Source: Virgibacillus doumboii (GTDB lineage Bacteria; Bacillota; Bacilli; Bacillales; Amphibacillaceae). From it: a stretch of 64,000 nucleotides of DNA. The stretch's first letter is position 1. Each line of letters starts with the position of its first letter. The stretch is taken from assembly GCF_902806455.1 (NCBI RefSeq), contig NZ_CADCWQ010000001.1, forward strand, positions 992,001 through 1,056,000, given 5' to 3'. The notes under the pieces were generated by a model that was given only the letters and a program-made list of their open reading frames with translations, made no database searches and was not told where the DNA came from. Below, piece by piece: positions 16,307 through 23,755 of the stretch. A program made the translations under genes and the position numbers.

Positions 16307-17497
16307 ATGGCAGAAGCCTGGTTAATTGAGGCGGCAAAAGGACTGGGAAGATTATTTTTAAACCCGTTATTGTATTGGGTATTCATTCTTGTTTTACTTG
16401 CGGGGTACCGAAGGATACGAAAAGAACGGCTGAACTTCGGTTTTAAGCTGTTCGATGTTTTTTCTGAATGGAAGAATACATGGGCTGTATCCGTTATCTC
16501 AGGGGTTCTCATATCCCTTGCAATCGTTGGTGCGGGGATGGTTTTTTCCTATGAAACGATTCTTCTTTTATGCCTGGTTACGATTGTACTGAGTCTGACA
16601 TTACGATTCACCCTGCTTTCAGCAAGTTATACGGTTGGTATTACATATCTGATTCTTTTGTTTATGCCTTACTTACTGGAATATCAGAATGTGATAGATA
16701 CTGAATTATTTGGGAAAACCAATTTTACGGGTCTTAGTTTATTATTGGCTATCTTTTTATTGGTGGAATCTATACTTCTAAAACGAAGCAGCCGAAATAG
16801 TACGTTTCCCGATTTGGAACTAGGGCGCCGGGGAATCTGGATTGGTTCACACCACATTAAAAAATTAGCCCTAATACCGTTCTTCGTCGTGATACCATCC
16901 GGTTTGATTACACCATTTGCACCGTTCTGGCCTTATTTTTCCTTAAATGGTGGAACATACAGTTTACTTTTGGTACCATTTTTGATTGGCGTCGATCATA
17001 TTGTGAAGGCAAGTCTACCGGAGAAAGCGGCTAATCGTCTTGCCAGATCCATCCAAATCCTGAGCTTGTTTGTACTTTTGTTTGCAGTAGGAAGTATTTA
17101 TATTAGCTGGTTGTCACTGGGAGCTGTTGTGGTTGGGATTATAGGAAGAGAATTTATTAATTACAGGCATCGTTTAGCTGAAAATGAAAAGTCTTCCTAT
17201 TTTAATAGAACGGAGCATGGACTGAAGGTACTGGCAATAATACCCGGAACACCTGCAGACCGGTTAGGAATCCTTGTCGGTGAAACGATTAAAAAGGTGA
17301 ACGGCAGGAAGATTAGCAGCATGAATGAATTCTACTACGCATTACAGGATAGTGGTGCATTTTTCAAACTGGAAATTGTCGGCGATAATGGTGAAGTCCG
17401 ATTTGTGCAGAGTGCGTTATACGAGGAGGACCATCATGAATTGGGAGTTATAACGACAGATAACCGCTACCGGGAAAAACAATCCGAGGCAAACTGA
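16307..17497 (+). CDS. minJ: Division topology determinant MinJ (PDZ membrane protein)
   Basis: MinJ links DivIVA to MinD and so places the Min system at poles and septa. The 396-residue product starts at ATG 16307 after GGAAGGTGATC. It has about seven or eight hydrophobic segments (for example LYWVFILVLLAGY, TYGV/ITYLILLFMPYLL, LLLVPFLIGVDHI, LSLFVLLFAVGSIYISW). A C-terminal PDZ domain spans about residues 300-375 (GLKVLAIIPGTPADRLGILV). Topology, PDZ placement and position after ctpB match B. subtilis MinJ (YvjD). Confidence 0.88.
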   Translation: MAEAWLIEAAKGLGRLFLNPLLYWVFILVLLAGYRRIRKERLNFGFKLFDVFSEWKNTWAVSVISGVLISLAIVGAGMVFSYETILLLCLVTIVLSLTLRFTLLSASYTVGITYLILLFMPYLLEYQNVIDTELFGKTNFTGLSLLLAIFLLVESILLKRSSRNSTFPDLELGRRGIWIGSHHIKKLALIPFFVVIPSGLITPFAPFWPYFSLNGGTYSLLLVPFLIGVDHIVKASLPEKAANRLARSIQILSLFVLLFAVGSIYISWLSLGAVVVGIIGREFINYRHRLAENEKSSYFNRTEHGLKVLAIIPGTPADRLGILVGETIKKVNGRKISSMNEFYYALQDSGAFFKLEIVGDNGEVRFVQSALYEEDHHELGVITTDNRYREKQSEAN

Positions 17498-17520
17498 ACT
17501 TTATAGCTGATTACTTAGCT

Positions 17521-17557
17521 GGCAGTAAGGTACTTAATGTATCTTGCTGCCTGTTTT
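17521..17557 (+). terminator. Intrinsic terminator after minJ
   Basis: GGCAGTAAGGTAC pairs with GTATCTTGCTGCC (11 of 13 positions), followed by TGTTTTT. Confidence 0.8.
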
Positions 17558-17690
17558 TATGTAGAAGGATCTGTAAAACAAAAACGTTTCTATTTCGAAC
17601 CTTATTTAGCTATAAGATGGAAAACACTATACTAACGGTTAAAAACATATAAACTAAAAAAACTGTTTTTTCGAAAAATTAATCGAAAAC

Positions 17691-17733
17691 AGTGATTTGT
17701 ATCACTAGTTAATTGTCCTTATTTTCGTATGAT
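17691..17733 (+). promoter_or_regulatory. CRP/FNR-type site and promoter for the heme-copper enzyme operon
   Basis: AGTGATTTGTATCACT (17691-17706) is a symmetric relative of the FNR/CRP consensus TGTGA-N6-TCACA. TATGAT at 17728-17733 is a good -10. If transcription starts about 7 bp after it (near 17740), the palindrome centre sits at -41.5, the class II activator position. A second inverted repeat, ACTGTTTTTTCGA (17662-17674) / TCGAAAACAGT (17683-17693), abuts the site. The TTG start of the first gene lies 60 bp downstream. Confidence 0.7.
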
Positions 17734-17799
17734 AAAGCCGATCATATCTAATTCTTTATGATTAGCAAACAAAAATGAACAGCTAAGGGGGGCTTTTAG

Positions 17800-18321
17800 T
17801 TGGTACAAACAGTTGCCTGGATTGTCAGTTTAATTTTTATGACTATTATTGCAGTGGTATTTGCATTTGTTGCATGGAAGTCCAGAGAGAAGCGGGAATA
17901 TGAACCGATCAAGAAAAAATGGTATAAAGCCCGGACATTCTATGGTAGTACGTTAATCGTTTTATTGTTGGTAATGACTATTTATACGTTGAGGGAACTG
18001 CCATACAATCAGCCAGTATACGGTGAAGAGAGCAAACCGCCAATTGTTGATGTTGAAGCAATGCAATTTGGCTGGAATATGAGTCAAACTGAATTTGCAG
18101 TTGGTGAACCGGTTGAATTTCATGTAACGAGCAAGGATGTTAATCATGGATTTGGGATTTATGATGAAGAAATGAACATGATTGCTCAAACACAGGCAAT
18201 GCCGGAATATACAAACAAAGTATTTATTACCTTTGACGAACCCGGAACATATGAGATTCTTTGCCTGGAATATTGTGGTGTAGCTCATCATTTAATGAAA
18301 GGAAAAATTACTGTTAAGTAA
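17800..18321 (+). CDS. Heme-copper oxidoreductase subunit II with CuA site (ba3-like)
   Basis: The electron-entry subunit of a heme-copper terminal enzyme. The 173-residue product has two hydrophobic segments (about 5-26 and 49-65), then an external cupredoxin domain. The CuA ligands are all present: His116 (VNHGF), Cys155, Glu157, Cys159, His163 and Met166 (CLEYCGVAHHLM). There is no fused cytochrome c domain, so a separate cytochrome c would donate electrons. The start is TTG 17800 after TAAGGGGGGC. Its stop overlaps an ATG in the subunit I frame. It is commonly annotated as cytochrome c oxidase subunit II; see the finding on subunit I for a different possible role. Confidence 0.9.
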   Translation: MVQTVAWIVSLIFMTIIAVVFAFVAWKSREKREYEPIKKKWYKARTFYGSTLIVLLLVMTIYTLRELPYNQPVYGEESKPPIVDVEAMQFGWNMSQTEFAVGEPVEFHVTSKDVNHGFGIYDEEMNMIAQTQAMPEYTNKVFITFDEPGTYEILCLEYCGVAHHLMKGKITVK

Positions 18322-18335
18322 TGGGGGTGTACGAA

Positions 18336-19802
18336 ATGGAAGCAACTATGAAGTCACGGAATAAGTTAGTTGTATCATACCTGGTAGTTGGTGGAGTAAT
18401 TATCATGGCAATGATGGTATTTGGGATCTTGATGCTTTTGGCACAAGGTGGCGTATTGGATCTGCCGCCAGCTGTGTTTTATCAGTTTTTAACAATTCAT
18501 GGTACCGGGATGGTTGGTGCTGCAGCATTTGCGTCCGCAGGTATTATGTGGTATTTCCTCAGTCAGTATGTTGAACTGTCGAAACGAATTATGAAAGCTA
18601 ATATGGTATTGTTCCTCATTGGGGTATTTATGGTCATTATTGGTGTATTTTCGTTTAAATATGCCAGTGCATGGACATTTTTATATCCGCTGCCGGCACT
18701 TTCCGGAAGTGCTTGGGGAACAATTGGAGCACTGCTCTATCTTGGCGGAATGCTAATTCTGGGGATAGGTTTTCTATTATTTTATCTGGATTCCGGAAGA
18801 GCTATTATAAAAAATTATGGCAGTCTTGCAAAAGGTTTGGGATGGGATGTTATCGCGGGCAAAAAAGCGGAAAAAGATGCCCCGACAGGAACAGTAGTAG
18901 CCAGCACTATGGTAACAATTGTTAATGTTACTGCATTAATAGCAGGAGCAATAGTGCTGATAATGAATATGATTAATGTAATAAATCCTGCATTTACATT
19001 TGATCCATTATTGGCGAAAAACCTGACATATGCATTTGGCCATATTTTTGCGAATGCAATTATTTACATGGCTGTAATAGCTGTATATGAAATTTTACAG
19101 AAACGTACAAATCGCCCATGGAAATCCAATAAAGCATTTTTAATAGCCTGGACAATGTCAACAGCATTTACATTAGTAATTTACACACACCATATGTTAA
19201 TGGATTCGGTAATGCCTACATGGACGCTCGTTCTTGGACAAATTCTGTCATATGCTAATGGGCTGCCGGTACTTGTTGTAACAGCGTATGGTGCCTTAAT
19301 GATCGTTTATAAATCCGGTATTAAATGGGATATGGGTTCCGGAATGATCTATCTGTCCATGTTTGGATGGGTGGTCGGTGTCGTACCAGCGATTGTCGAC
19401 GCAACAATCGTTGTAAACCATGTCATGCACAATACGAAATGGGTACCGGGGCATTTCCACATGTATATGGCACTCGGAGCGTGTGCGATGATCTTTGGAT
19501 TTATGTATTTCCTTGCAAAAGAAGACAGTACTATCAAAACGAATGGGCTGGATAAAATTGCATTTATTTCATTTACACTGGGGATAATCAGCTTGAGCGG
19601 TTCATTCCTGGTATCCGGGGCGATAAGTACACCAAGAAGGTGGGCTACACATATTCCTGAATGGATGGGACCAGCACTTTTTGGATCTGTAGCAGGTGTA
19701 TTGGCTTTGCTTGCGGTAATGATTTTTGTCATTCATTTTATCCGCTATATGATGATACGGAAAAATGTCGTTCCAGAAGCTGACCTGCAGAAATTGGCTT
19801 AA
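18336..19802 (+). CDS. Heme-copper oxidoreductase subunit I, B-family (ba3-like), lacking the active-site Tyr
   Basis: Catalytic subunit with about 12-13 membrane segments, 488 residues from ATG 18336, which has GGGGGTG just upstream. Metal ligands are conserved: His55 and His375 (low-spin heme), His373 (high-spin heme), and His236, His285, His286 (CuB). Overall resemblance is to B-family ba3 oxidases (FDPLLAKNL before helix VI, THHMLMD, VPGHFHMYM). The residue four after His236, a cross-linked Tyr in A- and B-family oxidases, is Asn240 (GHIFAN). That change, with nirK nearby, suggests a nitric oxide reductase evolved from an oxidase; an oxidase cannot be excluded. Confidence 0.88.
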   Translation: MEATMKSRNKLVVSYLVVGGVIIMAMMVFGILMLLAQGGVLDLPPAVFYQFLTIHGTGMVGAAAFASAGIMWYFLSQYVELSKRIMKANMVLFLIGVFMVIIGVFSFKYASAWTFLYPLPALSGSAWGTIGALLYLGGMLILGIGFLLFYLDSGRAIIKNYGSLAKGLGWDVIAGKKAEKDAPTGTVVASTMVTIVNVTALIAGAIVLIMNMINVINPAFTFDPLLAKNLTYAFGHIFANAIIYMAVIAVYEILQKRTNRPWKSNKAFLIAWTMSTAFTLVIYTHHMLMDSVMPTWTLVLGQILSYANGLPVLVVTAYGALMIVYKSGIKWDMGSGMIYLSMFGWVVGVVPAIVDATIVVNHVMHNTKWVPGHFHMYMALGACAMIFGFMYFLAKEDSTIKTNGLDKIAFISFTLGIISLSGSFLVSGAISTPRRWATHIPEWMGPALFGSVAGVLALLAVMIFVIHFIRYMMIRKNVVPEADLQKLA

Positions 19803-19856
19803 ATACTTTTGCTTTTTGTAATAGGCTGCTTTCGTATAAGTTGTTGCTACAGAAAA

Positions 19857-20232
19857 GATATAAAATGTGACGTAACTTTAAAAAAAAAGATTGAGTGCTA
19901 TAACACCGCTACGGAAATACACTTCGCTTTCCGTGGGCGGCTGATGAGCCTCCTTGCTCCTTCGTCGCTGCGGAGTCTCATCTAGGCCTCTGCTCCCACA
20001 GGAGTCTCCGTGTATTTCCTCCGCTGGGTAAGATGAATAACGCTGCACTAGCTGTTATCAAGACAAAAAAACTTTAGATTAAAAATAACAACAGTGTTTG
20101 ATTGTAGCGGAGGCCAGTCGATTCCTGCGGGAAAAGCAAAAGGTTTTCAGAGTGGGGCGAGTAATCGCAGTCCCAATGGCTGAAGACCCCGGAGCGAAAA
20201 TCATACGCATCAGTTACATCGCAGTTTATATC
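19857..20232. repeat. MITE-like element, copy 1 (376 bp)
   Basis: Terminal inverted repeats GATATAAAATGTGACGTAAC (19857-19876) and GTTACATCGCAGTTTATATC (20213-20232) match at 17 of 20 positions. Inside is a hairpin core in which GCGGAAATACAC-type and GTGTATTTCCTCCGC arms face each other (about 19905-20025). A second, less conserved module with TTCCTGCGGG and AAGACCCCGGAGCG follows. No transposase frame exists. It separates subunit I from the membrane-protein gene at 20286; a short frame inside (20098-20295) is not a gene. Confidence 0.8.
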
Positions 20233-20285
20233 AAATACAAGTTTAAAAACAAAAAAGAGTCTTACAAAAAAGGGGGTAATCTGGT

Positions 20286-20840
20286 GTGCGGGTGAAATTC
20301 GGTTTTCTTTTGTTCATAATATTAATCATTCCGACTGTCAGAAACCTGATGGAATCTGTAATGGTTGTACACATGCTCGTGCAAATTCCTTTACTTATCA
20401 TTTCAGGATGGTGGGTGGCAGGCTATTTTCAAAAAAAGTTTCCGGGTTTTTTTGAAAAATGGAATGAAAATGGCATCCCTGGAATAACCCTGGTTGTGTT
20501 CATTACAATCTACTGGATGATTCCCCGCACATTGGATGAAGCCCTTGTTTCGTGGGATGTTGAGCTATTTAAATTTATCAGTTTACCTTTCCTGGCAGGA
20601 ATCCCATTCCGTGACAGTTGGAGAAAACTAGGTTCAGTTGGGAAAAGCTTTATTATTTTTAATTATATTCCCATGTTCGGTTTAATGGCATGGTTATATA
20701 TTGACGCACCTGTCCGTATCTGCAATAACTATTTGGAAGTGGAGCAAAAAGTGCTTGGCTGGGGATTCCTGGCTGTTACAGCAGCCCTTGTTTTATATAT
20801 ACTCCAAAGTGTATTTACTGATCAATCGGATGTCACATAA
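20286..20840 (+). CDS. Membrane protein of unknown function linked to nirK
   Basis: I do not recognise a characterised family. The 184-residue product begins at GTG 20286 after an AAAAAAGGGGG site. It has five or six hydrophobic segments: FLLFIILIIPTV, HMLVQIPLLIISGWWVAG, ITLVVFITIYWMI, FKFISLPFLAGI, FIIFNYIPMFGLMAWLYI and LAVTAALVLYIL. The HMLVQIPLL stretch recalls oxidase-assembly membrane proteins of the CtaG type, but this is weak. Located between the heme-copper enzyme and nirK, it is plausibly an assembly or accessory factor for one of them. Confidence 0.75.
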   Translation: MRVKFGFLLFIILIIPTVRNLMESVMVVHMLVQIPLLIISGWWVAGYFQKKFPGFFEKWNENGIPGITLVVFITIYWMIPRTLDEALVSWDVELFKFISLPFLAGIPFRDSWRKLGSVGKSFIIFNYIPMFGLMAWLYIDAPVRICNNYLEVEQKVLGWGFLAVTAALVLYILQSVFTDQSDVT

Positions 20841-20846
20841 GTTGGC

Positions 20847-20893
20847 AAAAATCCCTGATGAACCTGGATAAGGTTGGTCACCAGGGATTTTTT
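20847..20893 (+). terminator. Intrinsic terminator after the membrane-protein gene
   Basis: AAATCCCTG at the left pairs with CAGGGATTT at the right, with further pairing inside, and is followed by a T-tract. It separates this gene from nirK. Confidence 0.85.
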
Positions 20894-20927
20894 AATGCCA
20901 TACTTTGTTCATAATTTCACATAATTA

Positions 20928-20970
20928 TGTGATGCGTATCACAGGAGCAATAGGTTATTCGAATTACACT
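20928..20970 (+). promoter_or_regulatory. CRP/FNR-type box and promoter of nirK
   Basis: TGTGATGCGTATCACA (20928-20943) is a perfect palindrome matching TGTGA-N6-TCACA. TACACT at 20965-20970 can serve as -10. A start near 20977 would put the box centre at -41.5, the same geometry as before the heme-copper operon. About 100 nt of leader then precede nirK. An oxygen- or NO-sensing Fnr/Crp-family activator is the likely ligand. Confidence 0.75.
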
Positions 20971-21078
20971 TTAAATGAAGATAAGGTAAACCATTCAGTC
21001 AGGCAGATAGCAGGCAGATACCATTTTTGATTGGGTGGTAATTTAACTTATCTACCAATAAGCCATGAGGTGATTGGA

Positions 21079-22164
21079 ATGTTGAGAAGGACAAGAGTTT
21101 ATTCAATTATTTTTCTAAGTGCTATGGTTTTATTGTTATCTGCTTGTGGTGAAGGAAGTCTAGAATCCCAGAAAGACGCTTCAACTGATTTGGAAAACGG
21201 AATTCACAAAGTTAGTGCCGAAGAAGCAGCTGAAACGGAGGTTATTAAGCCGCATCAAGGTGTGAATCAGGAACCTGTTCCGGTGGAGATGACCCGTGAT
21301 GGAAAAGATGTTTACATTAACATGACTGCTCAGATTACGGACATTGAAATAAAGGAAGGCTATACGTATAAAGCCTGGACATTTAACGGAGAGGCACCAG
21401 GACCGCTCGTTGTTGTAAATGAAGGTGATACAATTCATTTTACGTTAGAAAATAAAGACCCGGCAATCCCGCACAGCATGGATTTTCATGCAGTACACAC
21501 AGCCCCTGATAAAGGGTTTGCCGATGTAGCACCAAATGATGAGGGAACATTCTCCTATCAGGCAACAAAGCCCGGGGTGTTTATGTATCACTGTGGGACA
21601 GACCCGATGATTTCTCATATAGCCAATGGGATGCATGGAGTAATTATCGTTAAACCGGCTGATGGCTATCCAACTGATAGTGAAATCGATAAGGAATATG
21701 TAGTAATCCAAAACGAATGGTACCAGTACAATGATTTTGAAAATATGACAAATGGAGAGCCATCCCAGGTCGTATTTTCTACAAAAGCACTTCATAAGGG
21801 ACAGCCGAATACAAACGGAACCGTTAACGCAGTAAAGGATGCACCTTTAACTGCCATGGTCGGCGATAAAGTTCGAATCTACATTAACAATGTCGGTCCG
21901 AATGAGGTAAGCAGTTTCCATGTCGTCGGAACAATATTTGATGATGTGTATATTGACGGAAATCCTGAAAACCATTTTGAAGGGATGCAAACAGTTATGC
22001 TTCCGGCAAGCGGTGGAGCGGTTGTCGAGTTCACAGTAAAAGAAGAAGGACTTTACCCATTCCTCACACATCAAGTTAACCATGCAACAAAAGGAGCAGT
22101 TGGACATATTAAAGTAACCGCTGATGGAAAAGATGATGGAAGTACTGTTGACGAACAACATTAA
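21079..22164 (+). CDS. nirK: Copper-containing nitrite reductase, lipoprotein (NirK)
   Basis: Reduces nitrite to nitric oxide outside the membrane. ATG 21079 follows GAGGTGATTGG and gives a lipoprotein signal with lipid Cys23 (LLLSACGEG), so the enzyme is membrane-tethered as expected in Gram-positives. Two cupredoxin domains are present. Type 1 copper ligands are His132, Cys172, His180, Met185. Type 2 ligands are His137, His171 and probably His335 (QVNHATKGA). Catalytic Asp135 and His281 are also in place (HSMDFH, SSFHVVG). The 361-residue length is normal. Its product NO would be the substrate of a nitric oxide reductase, which makes the nearby heme-copper operon notable. Confidence 0.95.
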   Translation: MLRRTRVYSIIFLSAMVLLLSACGEGSLESQKDASTDLENGIHKVSAEEAAETEVIKPHQGVNQEPVPVEMTRDGKDVYINMTAQITDIEIKEGYTYKAWTFNGEAPGPLVVVNEGDTIHFTLENKDPAIPHSMDFHAVHTAPDKGFADVAPNDEGTFSYQATKPGVFMYHCGTDPMISHIANGMHGVIIVKPADGYPTDSEIDKEYVVIQNEWYQYNDFENMTNGEPSQVVFSTKALHKGQPNTNGTVNAVKDAPLTAMVGDKVRIYINNVGPNEVSSFHVVGTIFDDVYIDGNPENHFEGMQTVMLPASGGAVVEFTVKEEGLYPFLTHQVNHATKGAVGHIKVTADGKDDGSTVDEQH

Positions 22165-22168
22165 TATA

Positions 22169-22207
22169 TGAAAAAACTCCTGTTCAGAATTGAGCAGGAG
22201 TTTTTTT
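22169..22207 (+). terminator. Intrinsic terminator after nirK
   Basis: AAAAAACTCCTG pairs with CAGGAGTTTTTTT around a TTCAGAATTGAG loop. Confidence 0.92.
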
Positions 22208-22285
22208 GGTTTAATATTCCTTCAATATTTTTGGTTCTTTTACAGCAAACTAGTTGTGAAGTATGAAAAAAGAAAGGGAATTAGC

Positions 22286-22825
22286 ATGAAAGGTTATCTA
22301 TTGGGTGTGTGGAATGCCATTGATCCCATTTACTTCAGTTTCACAAGATTACATTACGTACATGATAAAGATAAGAGAAATACATTGTTTCGGGTCAGGC
22401 TGACAAGGTATAAAGGGACTACTGTTTCACTGCAGGATGGAACAACCATTCATAAAAATGATTTACTGATTAAAATACATTTGCACAATGTCAGGGTGAT
22501 AAGTGAAATAAAACCTGTTAAAAGCGACATCAAACGGGCGGTAATAATATATCACAAGATAAAAGATGCCTTACCCTGGCTTTCCCAATACGTTTCGGCA
22601 CACAAAAAAGGAAATAATATAAAAGGAATTATCGGCATCACCACATTGTGCCGCGGGGCCAATCGCCTTGGCTTTGAATTGGTACCAATAAAAAACCCCT
22701 TTTATCGTTTATATAAAAAGGGGACATTTTACCCGATTAATCATTTGTCAAACACTTCAAAGCATCAGGCTCCTGTATATTTATTTATGTCGAAAAAGCA
22801 ATTATTCGAACGATATCTTGTGTGA
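22286..22825 (+). CDS. ykoP: YkoP-like protein of unknown function
   Basis: The 179-residue product starts at ATG 22286, after AAAGGGAATT; a longer upstream frame runs through the nirK terminator and is unlikely. It is basic, with no clear signal or catalytic motif (FSFTRLHYVHDKDKRN, KIHLHNVRVI, LCRGANRLGFELVPIKNP). Similarity to B. subtilis YkoP is by recall and by the neighbourhood: ykoQ- and ykoN-like genes follow. It is convergent with the phosphoesterase gene, with only 2 bp between the stops. Function unknown. Confidence 0.75.
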   Translation: MKGYLLGVWNAIDPIYFSFTRLHYVHDKDKRNTLFRVRLTRYKGTTVSLQDGTTIHKNDLLIKIHLHNVRVISEIKPVKSDIKRAVIIYHKIKDALPWLSQYVSAHKKGNNIKGIIGITTLCRGANRLGFELVPIKNPFYRLYKKGTFYPINHLSNTSKHQAPVYLFMSKKQLFERYLV

Positions 22826-22827
22826 AA

Positions 22828-23661
22828 TTAAGCACTTTTTGAGCGAATGGCAACATCGTGAAAAGTTATTTCGGGCCTGCTTCCGACACGGATATTGAGG
22901 CCGGTTTGACCAAGCCCTTCACTTATATAAAATGGTGTGTCGTTATGCTTATGCAACCCTTTGATTACATTTTTGCGCGCAAGCTTACCCATTTTAACTA
23001 GGTGATATGCTTTTGGATAACAAATCTGTCCACCGTGAAAATGACCTGCCATTAAATAATCGAATGAATAATCCTGCATCTCAAGGACAACTGTCGGATC
23101 ATGGGTTAAAACAATATTGGTTCCCTGTTCAACATGCTGATACGCTAATGGCAGATTGCTGCGGTTCGTACTGTAATCATCTATTCCAATAATGTTTATG
23201 GTTTGTCCATTTACCGAAATTATTTCACTTTCGTTTTGCAGCACTCGGACATCATTTTGCTCCATCAACAATTTAAGTTTATTCAGATCATGACTTTTTA
23301 GCACATAATCATGATTGCCGAACACAGCATACGTTCCATATTTCGGTTGGACGTTGCTTAGCACACGCAAATACGGCAGCAATTTTGGGATCGATCGTTT
23401 TCGGTCCATAAAATCACCAGTTAAAGCAATCATATCAACGGACTCATTCTTCAGCTTATTTTCCAGTTGTTCGGGTGTCAGTGAAATATTTTCAAGGTGC
23501 AAGTCGGACAGGTGGAGAATCGATAGTACCTGGTCTTGTTTTGCAGTTGATTCGGAAGAAATAGTTATTTTGTTTATTTTTATATCAAACGTATTTTTAT
23601 AGGCTTTATAAAGTAGAAAACAAATTACCATTACGAGTATTAAAACGAATGATAAAGTCAT
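22828..23661 (-). CDS. ykoQ: Membrane-anchored calcineurin-like metallophosphoesterase (YkoQ-like)
   Basis: The 277-residue product has an N-terminal membrane anchor (TLSFVLILVMVICFLLYKAY) and a metallophosphoesterase domain. Dimetal motifs are visible: HLSDLHLE, ALTGDFMDR, FGNHDY, VLTHDP, MAGHFHGGQ. Start at 23661 follows GGAGAGGAGAGG; an earlier in-frame ATG lacks a ribosome site. Relatives act on nucleotide-sugar or lipid pyrophosphates; the substrate here is unknown. It is divergent from the glycosyltransferase gene with about 94 bp between starts. Confidence 0.9.
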   Translation of the reverse strand: MTLSFVLILVMVICFLLYKAYKNTFDIKINKITISSESTAKQDQVLSILHLSDLHLENISLTPEQLENKLKNESVDMIALTGDFMDRKRSIPKLLPYLRVLSNVQPKYGTYAVFGNHDYVLKSHDLNKLKLLMEQNDVRVLQNESEIISVNGQTINIIGIDDYSTNRSNLPLAYQHVEQGTNIVLTHDPTVVLEMQDYSFDYLMAGHFHGGQICYPKAYHLVKMGKLARKNVIKGLHKHNDTPFYISEGLGQTGLNIRVGSRPEITFHDVAIRSKSA

Positions 23662-23755
23662 TGCAGCCTCTCCTCTCCTATTAAAAATATAACATGTCTG
23701 GTGTGACTCTATCATTGGTAATTGAAGCCATATCATGTTAGTTGGAGGCAGTAAT

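Noticed and set aside
20098..20295. 65-codon plus-strand frame before the membrane-protein gene
   Set aside because: Lies within the MITE-like element and overlaps its right terminus; no ribosome site and no conserved content.
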